In this document: positions 16,191-20,558 of the stretch, piece by piece
How the letters are laid out: each line of letters starts with the position of its first letter
Numbering within the stretch: the stretch's first letter is position 1
Origin: a virus
Strand: one strand, 5' to 3'
IMG/VR virus record: IMGVR_UViG_3300035206_000148
Span: 1 to 29,736 of that record
Length of the DNA: 29,736 nucleotides
The notes under the pieces: generated by a model
The model's input: the letters and a program-made list of their open reading frames with translations, nothing else
The model's database searches: none
What the model was told of the DNA's origin: nothing
Program-made: the position numbers and the translations under genes

Positions 16191-16365
16191 TTCGGATTAT
16201 CCCCACAGAAACCAAAACAATTGCTCTTAGGAATTGCATCGCAATTCCCTCAAGCAAATGTGCGTAGCACATTTCACTATGTCACTAATACTAGTTACTT
16301 TTTACTACTTACTATTACTATTACTAGTATTCGCACACCTAAATCACATTTATAGCCGAAAACGC
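16191..16365 (+). other. Non-coding region with a cluster of three further stems
   Basis: This stretch between the RNA core and promoter P3 has no gene. It holds an 8-bp stem GGAATTGC/GCAATTCC with loop ATC (16230-16248), extended through a symmetric 4x4 internal loop by TTGCT/AGCAA (16221-16225 with 16253-16257). Next is an 8-bp stem AAATGTGC/GCACATTT with loop GTA (16256-16274). A 9-bp stem AATACTAGT/ACTAGTATT (16287-16295 with 16323-16331) closes a pyrimidine-rich 27-base loop. These may be the 3' part or termination region of the RNA that starts at 16080. No clear T-run terminator is seen. Confidence 0.55.
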
Positions 16366-16394
16366 TTGACTTCTATCTCTGATTATGCTATAAT
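16366..16394 (+). promoter_or_regulatory. Sigma70-type promoter P3 (TTGACT-N17-TATAAT)
   Basis: TTGACT (16366-16371) and TATAAT (16389-16394) have 17-base spacing. The upstream flank AAAACGC is shared with promoter P4. It drives the 179-residue gene at 16447, whose ATG follows AAGGAGATAAAGT. Confidence 0.85.
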
Positions 16395-16446
16395 TGATAA
16401 ATATTAAAGTATAATATTAAGAACTATACAATTAAGGAGATAAAGT

Positions 16447-16986
16447 ATGAAAAAAGCAGATTTACTAGAACAAGACGAAGTACTGGCTTATCAAATTGAC
16501 GTATTTGATAATGAAGCGAACAGATTACGTCAAAACAGAGAGAAAAAGCCAAACGCAACAGATTTCACTGTATCATTACGACTGGAAACAGAAAATACGG
16601 ATGGGTGGTTAAATCTTCAATCTCAGATAACAGTTGGAAGAAAACCCAGTCAAACCAAGAGGTCAATAAGAACAAAAGTTGATTTAGACATATTTAAGCA
16701 AATGGTGGCGTACAGAGAAGACTTTCATTTAACGAATAAAGTTGGATTTGATATTAAACCCGTCATATCATCCTTCTATAAGAAGCAGTGCAAGAGCGAG
16801 GGTATGATACCAAGTTTCTATTGTATGTTTCTGAAAGAAACTAATGAAGAACATTCGATTCTGCTTCAATTTGGTAATTGGAGAGAGTACATATTATTAA
16901 CTCAAAAAACAAGTGATACTCACACCATATATTCGGCGCAAGAACGATTTAGATATACGAACGAATTTAAGCGAAGAGGATATTAA
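16447..16986 (+). CDS. Unknown accessory protein (179 residues)
   Basis: I do not recognise this protein. It is hydrophilic, mixed alpha/beta and rich in charged residues, with no signal peptide or membrane segment. The first part is helical and acidic (MKKADLLEQDEVLAYQIDVF), then basic (RLRQNREKKPN), with a later beta-rich portion (SILLQFGNWREYILLTQ). It has its own consensus promoter (P3) and a strong ribosome site, so it is probably an early-expressed host-takeover or regulatory protein. Its stop overlaps the next start (TAATG). No DNA-binding or enzyme motif could be identified by eye. Confidence 0.75.
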   Translation: MKKADLLEQDEVLAYQIDVFDNEANRLRQNREKKPNATDFTVSLRLETENTDGWLNLQSQITVGRKPSQTKRSIRTKVDLDIFKQMVAYREDFHLTNKVGFDIKPVISSFYKKQCKSEGMIPSFYCMFLKETNEEHSILLQFGNWREYILLTQKTSDTHTIYSAQERFRYTNEFKRRGY

Positions 16987-17201
16987 TGATAGGATGTAGA
17001 ATAATCAATGGTACAGTATATGTTATTATTTACGATGATGGTAAATATTTCTTAGAACCAAAAACACGACCAGCCACCAATGCCGAGATAAAGCATATAA
17101 AAGAAAGAGAAGCAAGAAAGAAAATGGATGAAATCATAAAAGAAAGAGAAGCAAGAAAGAAAATGGATGAAATCATAAAAGAATATAAAAATAATCGATA
17201 A
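16986..17201 (+). CDS. Small unknown protein with charged helical tandem repeat (71 residues)
   Basis: The N-terminal half is a short beta segment (GCRIINGTVYVIIYDDGKYF). The C-terminal half is a charged helix containing two exact copies of the 13-residue unit KEREARKKMDEII plus the start of a third. The unit corresponds to a perfect 39-base DNA tandem repeat. The gene starts on the stop codon of the 179-residue gene (TAATG), so it is translated from the P3 transcript. The function is unknown; the helix could form a coiled coil or bind a partner. Confidence 0.7.
   Translation: MIGCRIINGTVYVIIYDDGKYFLEPKTRPATNAEIKHIKEREARKKMDEIIKEREARKKMDEIIKEYKNNR
17097..17174 (+). repeat. Perfect 2 x 39-base tandem repeat inside the 71-residue gene
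   Basis: Units 17097-17135 and 17136-17174 are identical, and nine bases of a third unit follow. The unit length is a multiple of three, so copy-number change would keep the frame. Perfect identity implies recent duplication. Confidence 0.95.
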
Positions 17202-17217
17202 AACGCTTGACTTATGA
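17187..17217 (+). repeat. 31-base promoter-flank repeat, intact copy (partner at 17596-17626)
   Basis: These 31 bases recur at 17596-17626 with one mismatch (A to T in the -35 box). Here they carry the -35 region of working promoter P4; in the partner they carry a start codon and no -10 box. Confidence 0.95.
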
Positions 17218-17235
17218 TAAATAGTAGAGTATAAT
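17207..17235 (+). promoter_or_regulatory. Sigma70-type promoter P4 (TTGACT-N17-TATAAT)
   Basis: TTGACT (17207-17212) and TATAAT (17230-17235) have 17-base spacing. The -35 flank overlaps the last codons of the 71-residue gene. It drives the 84-residue gene at 17285, which has an AAGGAGATATA ribosome site. Confidence 0.85.
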
Positions 17236-17284
17236 AGTAGTATGGATAGAGAAATGATTCCCTACCCATATATAAGGAGATATA

Positions 17285-17539
17285 ATGAAACAACTAAAAA
17301 TGAAAGACCTAAGAAAACTGGTGACGTACAACGAAGTAGCCTCAGTAGACCTATACACCAACGACAACGGTGATATAAGAAACCTAACGGATGAAGAGTA
17401 CACGCTAGAAGGTGTAGACAACCTATACGATGCAGACAACCTATACGCATTAAAATCAGTACCACCACTGGATGAAAATCTACCTGAAAATGTGGACCGA
17501 TATAGTAATGAAATGAAGAAAAAGTACAATATAGCATAA
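17285..17539 (+). CDS. Small acidic unknown protein (84 residues)
   Basis: The protein has a basic N-terminus (MKQLKMKDLRKLV) followed by a strongly acidic body with an internal echo DNLYDADNLYA. There is no membrane segment and no known motif. The acidic surface could mimic nucleic acid or bind a basic partner, which is a common property of small phage inhibitors, but nothing here shows it. It has its own promoter (P4) and ribosome site, and a GC-rich hairpin follows the stop, so it is probably a one-gene transcription unit. Confidence 0.72.
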   Translation: MKQLKMKDLRKLVTYNEVASVDLYTNDNGDIRNLTDEEYTLEGVDNLYDADNLYALKSVPPLDENLPENVDRYSNEMKKKYNIA

Positions 17540-17546
17540 AACAACA

Positions 17547-17564
17547 GGGGGCAGAAATGCCCCC
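17547..17564 (+). terminator. GC-rich hairpin after the 84-residue gene (terminator-like)
   Basis: GGGGGC (17547-17552) pairs with GCCCCC (17559-17564) around a 6-base loop, eight bases past the stop codon. In an AT-rich region this is a conspicuous stem. The following bases (CATAATCC) are not a T-run, so termination would be inefficient or factor-dependent. Confidence 0.55.
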
Positions 17565-17595
17565 CATAATCCAAGGAGAATACATAAAATAATCG

Positions 17596-17626
17596 AAAAA
17601 TAATCGATAAAACGCTTGTCTTATGA
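17596..17626 (+). repeat. Decayed copy of the promoter P4 flank (31-base repeat)
   Basis: The copy reads CGCTTGTCTTATGA where P4 has CGCTTGACTTATGA. The -35 box is weakened and no TATAAT lies 17 bases downstream. The ATG within the copied segment is the only start codon for the 59-residue frame that follows. Confidence 0.9.
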
Positions 17627-17802
17627 AGAAAATTAAAGTCAAATTGAAGGATATTTACATATTAAACGGTATTCATAACGCAAAATGGGTCGTACTTAAC
17701 ACATTCCAGTGCTTTATCAGTAAAAATGAGTTAAAACGCATATATTCGGCAGAAAAGAATGGTAAAGTGTACAAAAAACGACTAATTCATAAAATAAAGT
17801 GA
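17623..17802 (+). CDS. Small basic unknown protein (59 residues)
   Basis: An open frame of 59 residues runs from ATG 17623 to TGA 17802. It is very basic (MKKIKVKLKD… VYKKRLIHKIK). Its start codon lies inside a duplicated promoter fragment and has no Shine-Dalgarno sequence, although GGAG lies much further upstream (17574-17577). Its last codons (…HKIK, TGA) and the following bases are repeated at the end of the methyltransferase gene at 18101. It could be a real small gene, or a gene whose original 5' end was replaced by the duplication. Confidence 0.45.
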   Translation: MKKIKVKLKDIYILNGIHNAKWVVLNTFQCFISKNELKRIYSAEKNGKVYKKRLIHKIK

Positions 17803-17819
17803 AAATAAGTGCTTAAAAA
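17791..17819 (+). repeat. 29-base direct repeat, left copy (partner 18881-18909)
   Basis: The 29 bases are identical to 18881-18909. Both copies span the same last three codons, the TGA and the trailing bases, and bracket a unit holding the 87-residue gene and the methyltransferase. The right copy runs directly into promoter P5; the left copy has only a degenerate TAGACAAC at that point. Confidence 0.95.
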
Positions 17820-17840
17820 TTAGACAACAAGGAGTATTCA

Positions 17841-18104
17841 ATGAAGGTAAAAATAAACAAAGACGAGTTTTCACCAACAATCGTTGTAGAGTTCACATCA
17901 CCACCAAATCAATTAGATCACGACAAAATACATTCATTAGAAAGTATTATCGGTCAACACAATTTGAATACAGAAACAATAGATAAAACAGTCGGACACA
18001 ACCCAACAGCAGGAGCAACAATAAGAAAAATCATCATTAAAGATGTGACAGATGCATTTGAGACCGACTTACAACACTGGGTATTTACAGGAGATATTAG
18101 ATGA
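17841..18104 (+). CDS. Unknown protein X1, paralogue of X2 at 19818 (87 residues)
   Basis: I do not recognise this family. X1 and X2 share the beginning (MKVxIxKDExSPTIVV), the middle (PNQLDH, QHNLNTETID) and an identical C-terminus from IIKDVTDAF to the end (…WVFTGDIR). The C-terminal identity extends to DNA level (75 bases). The alternating pattern suggests a small alpha/beta protein. The start follows AAGGAGTATTCA. Its stop overlaps the methyltransferase start (ATGA), so the two are translationally coupled. Because X is followed by a different gene in each copy, it may be a carrier or helper gene, or a translation-coupling leader. Confidence 0.75.
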   Translation: MKVKINKDEFSPTIVVEFTSPPNQLDHDKIHSLESIIGQHNLNTETIDKTVGHNPTAGATIRKIIIKDVTDAFETDLQHWVFTGDIR

Positions 18105-18105
18105 C
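18031..18105 (+). repeat. 75-base exact direct repeat, left copy (partner 20035-20109)
   Basis: Both copies encode the C-terminus of protein X and the ATGA overlap with the next gene. Identity stops one base after the start codon of the following gene's second codon. Recombination between copies would delete or exchange the 2004 bases between them. Confidence 0.97.
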
Positions 18106-18892
18106 ATACAATAAACAATCACGCAAAGAACATTTCTTAAAGATGATTGATAATAGTGGCGTAGACTTAAACGAAACCACTAGACTTGAATTATTGAATG
18201 ATATGGAAGACTTCCATAAAGAATTAAGACCAAAAAATAAAATACCATGTAAAGACACGAATAGAGTTAAGATATTAGAAAAACAATGGTACGAGTCACT
18301 TCCAAATCCCGATTACAGCGTCTATTCACACGAAAATTATTTCATTGATGTATTCATGTGTTGGGCAATGTATTCAAGGGTGTACATCAAAAAACTATCA
18401 AAAATAGACATATTCAACGATATAGATACAATTGTAGACCTAGGATGTGGTCCAGGGTTCACAACCGATGCTTTGAGTAAAGTTATTGACGCTAAAAGAG
18501 TTGTAGGAACAAACTTAAAGAACACGTGGCAATGGAATCACGCTAAAAACATTGGTATTGAAATAGTGACAGATATTAAAGAAGTAGACACTCGGATTGA
18601 TTTAATTGTAGCATTTGAGTACTTTGAGCATATTGAAGATCCAATACAACACTTAAAAGAAATTCTTTCTTGTAGTCCTAGATTTCTTGTAGTTCGTAAC
18701 GGATTTAATGGTCACGCTATTGGTCATTTCAATGAATATCCAGTAGATACCACAAATGAACTGTTCTTTAATATGATGATTTCAACCAAGAAGATGAATA
18801 GACTTTTCAGTCAGACTATGAGAGACCACGGATATGAATCAACAAAATATTTCTATAATGAAGACCCACAAGTATTTCACAAAATAAAGTGA
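18101..18892 (+). CDS. SAM-dependent class I methyltransferase (263 residues)
   Basis: A Rossmann-type methyltransferase domain lies at about residues 108-215. SAM-binding motif I is DLGCGPG (residues about 113-119), and a motif resembling post-II/IV is FEYFEHIEDP (about 173-182), as in UbiE/COQ5-like or 'Methyltransf_11/23' enzymes. No DPPY motif is present, so it is not a typical DNA amino-methylase. The substrate is unknown: small molecule, tRNA, protein or cell-surface sugar are all possible. The N-terminal 100 residues are helical and charged. It is translationally coupled to X1, and its end shares the 29-base repeat. Phage-encoded enzymes of this kind are accessory. Confidence 0.8.
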   Translation: MTYNKQSRKEHFLKMIDNSGVDLNETTRLELLNDMEDFHKELRPKNKIPCKDTNRVKILEKQWYESLPNPDYSVYSHENYFIDVFMCWAMYSRVYIKKLSKIDIFNDIDTIVDLGCGPGFTTDALSKVIDAKRVVGTNLKNTWQWNHAKNIGIEIVTDIKEVDTRIDLIVAFEYFEHIEDPIQHLKEILSCSPRFLVVRNGFNGHAIGHFNEYPVDTTNELFFNMMISTKKMNRLFSQTMRDHGYESTKYFYNEDPQVFHKIK

Positions 18893-18909
18893 AAATAAGT
18901 GCTTAAAAA
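18881..18909 (+). repeat. 29-base direct repeat, right copy (partner 17791-17819)
   Basis: It covers the last codons of the methyltransferase gene and the stop, and runs directly into promoter P5. See the left copy. Confidence 0.95.
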
Positions 18910-18910
18910 C

Positions 18911-18939
18911 TTGACAACTAATGATAAATATGATATAAT
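18911..18939 (+). promoter_or_regulatory. Perfect consensus promoter P5 (TTGACA-N17-TATAAT)
   Basis: TTGACA (18911-18916) and TATAAT (18934-18939) are exact boxes with 17-base spacing, 18 bases past the methyltransferase stop. It probably drives the 51-residue gene and the following small genes and HNH/DNA methyltransferase run. Confidence 0.87.
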
Positions 18940-18990
18940 AGTATTAAGAAATAGAGAAATAAACCTTAAAACAACAAAACGGAGTATGAA

Positions 18991-19146
18991 ATGAAACAAT
19001 TTGACGAGATAGGATTTAAGAGAATAAAGGAATTAGCCAAAGGGATTCGTAACACAGAATTAATAGAAAGACTGGAGGCATTAGAAGATTCATTGACCCA
19101 TAACTTTTCTTTTGAGTACCAGAAGCAAATGAGAGAATCAAAATAA
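18991..19146 (+). CDS. Small helical unknown protein (51 residues)
   Basis: A 51-residue frame starts at ATG 18991 behind CGGAGTATGAA; the ATG six bases earlier runs straight into a stop. The product is mostly helical and charged (MKQFDEIGFKRIKELAKGIR, then ELIERLEALEDSL). It resembles small phage helical proteins without known function. It lies directly downstream of promoter P5. Confidence 0.6.
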   Translation: MKQFDEIGFKRIKELAKGIRNTELIERLEALEDSLTHNFSFEYQKQMRESK

Positions 19147-19193
19147 TAGTATTAAGAATGAATAATGCCCCCTATAATATAAGGAGAAATAGT

Positions 19194-19388
19194 ATGATAG
19201 ATATTGAAAAAATAAAACAAAGAAGAATAGCAGAAGCACTCCAGAAACGCAGAGACGACAGAGCCGCTGAAAAAAAACGTAAAGAAGAGGTACGAGCAGA
19301 CGAACTTGCCTTATATACTCGCCGCGTAGTAACCTGCATTGAACAGAAAAAGAATTGTCCCACATTAAGACAAACCTGGGAGACTTAA
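19194..19388 (+). CDS. Small basic helical unknown protein (64 residues)
   Basis: The chosen start is ATG 19194, which follows AAGGAGAAATAGT; an upstream in-frame ATG (19158) has no ribosome site. The product is a highly charged helix (KRRDDRAAEKKRKEEVRADE), so probably a coiled coil or nucleic-acid binder. The leader contains a copy of the 'ATGCCCCCnATAAT…AAGGAGAA' block found after the 84-residue gene. The stop codon lies two bases before the next start. Confidence 0.65.
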   Translation: MIDIEKIKQRRIAEALQKRRDDRAAEKKRKEEVRADELALYTRRVVTCIEQKKNCPTLRQTWET

Positions 19389-19389
19389 A

Positions 19390-19821
19390 ATGAAAAAAAT
19401 ATTCACAAAACAAGATTTCTTTGACAAATTAATTCCAAACGGCGATTGTTTAGATTGGTCTGCTGCCACCAATGGTCACGGGTATGGAATCACACGATAC
19501 AACGGACGATTATTCTATACACATCGTCTCGCCCTCATATTAGAGGGAATAGATATAAAAGATAAACAAGTTAATCACAGTTGCGATAGACCTATCTGTA
19601 GTAATGCTAAACACTTATCTGTTGGAACTCAACAGGACAACATGGCAGATATGACGTCAAGACGGCGACAGACTTCAACCATAACAGAAGAGGAATGTAA
19701 AGAGATTAGAGAACTATGCAATACGTCACTGAGACAGTGGGAGATTGCTGAAATGTATGGCATCAGTCAACCCCAAGTGTCTCGTATCAATACTAGAGTT
19801 CACTGGAAGCACTTAAAATGA
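19390..19821 (+). CDS. HNH endonuclease with C-terminal helix-turn-helix
   Basis: This 143-residue protein is an HNH-family (HNH_3-like) nuclease. Visible residues are the helper H45 (THRLAL), the catalytic-type H63 in VNHSCDRP, the zinc/structure cysteines C65 and C70, N72 and H75 (C-S-N-A-K-H-L), and the trailing 'VGTQQDNMADM'. A C-terminal helix-turn-helix (WEIAEMYGISQPQVSRI, about residues 117-133) gives sequence-specific binding. Such free-standing HNH genes are typically homing endonucleases that cut a related phage lacking the gene, though some act in packaging. Its stop overlaps the X2 start (ATGA). The active residues appear intact. Confidence 0.85.
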   Translation: MKKIFTKQDFFDKLIPNGDCLDWSAATNGHGYGITRYNGRLFYTHRLALILEGIDIKDKQVNHSCDRPICSNAKHLSVGTQQDNMADMTSRRRQTSTITEEECKEIRELCNTSLRQWEIAEMYGISQPQVSRINTRVHWKHLK

Positions 19822-20108
19822 AAGTACAAATAATTAAGGACGAGCATTCACCAACAATCGTTGTGAAGTTAAAGTCACAGCCAAATCAATTAGACCACTT
19901 CTTCACATTCGATGTTGAATCTAAGGATATCTTACATTCATTGCACTGTATTATCAAACAACACAATCTGAATACAGAGACAATTGATGAGTCATTCGGA
20001 TTTTATGATAAAGCAGGGGCAATAACAAAAAAACTCATCATTAAAGATGTGACAGATGCATTTGAGACCGACTTACAACACTGGGTATTTACAGGAGATA
20101 TTAGATGA
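19818..20108 (+). CDS. Unknown protein X2, paralogue of X1 at 17841 (96 residues)
   Basis: This is the second copy of the X family, nine residues longer than X1 through an insertion after PNQLDH (FFTFDVESKD). It is followed by an HNH-like gene instead of a methyltransferase. It overlaps the genes on both sides by ATGA, so it is embedded in the P5 operon. The last 75 bases are identical to X1, while the 5' part is only moderately similar. This pattern suggests recent recombination or gene conversion at the 3' end. Confidence 0.75.
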   Translation: MKVQIIKDEHSPTIVVKLKSQPNQLDHFFTFDVESKDILHSLHCIIKQHNLNTETIDESFGFYDKAGAITKKLIIKDVTDAFETDLQHWVFTGDIR

Positions 20109-20109
20109 C
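20035..20109 (+). repeat. 75-base exact direct repeat, right copy (partner 18031-18105)
   Basis: It covers the identical C-terminal coding sequence of protein X and the ATGA overlap with the HNH-like gene. See the left copy. Confidence 0.97.
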
Positions 20110-20557
20110 CATAAAAAATTATGTTAAAGCAATAGAAGAAAGATGTGACAAAGACGAAGAGACAGGATGTTGGAATTGGACAAGAGCAAAACACGTTCAA
20201 GGATATGGATTGATGCGCCACGGTGGTAATATGAAAACTCCACAACGAATAATGGCTATTGAAATGAATCTATTTGACGATATCAACTTCTACACACGCA
20301 TAGGAAATTCGTGCAACAACAAATTATGCTGTAATCCAGACCATATCGTGTCAATGACACATACTGAAGTTAATTATAAAAGATATGACAGACTAGGTAC
20401 TGGAGGTAAATTTGAAGGAATAGAAGAACAAGTACGAAACGAGTACAATGATATGAAGTCTAATAAAATACCTAGAATAATTAACATTCTTGCAAAGAAA
20501 TACGATTGTCATCCAACAATGATATATCGTGCTATAGATAAAGCAAACGGTAAATAA
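20105..20557 (+). CDS. Degenerate HNH-like protein with helix-turn-helix (150 residues)
   Basis: The layout copies HNH_3 proteins: CWNWTRAKHVQGYG at the start, then a Cys/His block with C70, C75/C76, N77 and H80 (CCNPDHI). The two histidines expected in the active site are replaced: the HR pair is QR at 47-48, and the catalytic H position in 'VNHSC' is N68 in IGNSC. It is probably catalytically dead or altered. The C-terminus has a resolvase/AP2-like helix-turn-helix (LAKKYDCHPTMIYRAIDKA). It may act as a DNA-binding regulator. It overlaps X2 by four bases and lies one base before the DNA methyltransferase start. Confidence 0.7.
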   Translation: MTIKNYVKAIEERCDKDEETGCWNWTRAKHVQGYGLMRHGGNMKTPQRIMAIEMNLFDDINFYTRIGNSCNNKLCCNPDHIVSMTHTEVNYKRYDRLGTGGKFEGIEEQVRNEYNDMKSNKIPRIINILAKKYDCHPTMIYRAIDKANGK

Positions 20558-20558
20558 T

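Noticed and set aside
17242-17373. 43-codon frame starting exactly at the expected start of promoter P4, overlapping the 84-residue gene
   Set aside because: It has no ribosome site, its composition is that of an out-of-frame reading, and the 84-residue frame has a strong AAGGAG site. A leaderless peptide cannot be excluded but is unsupported.
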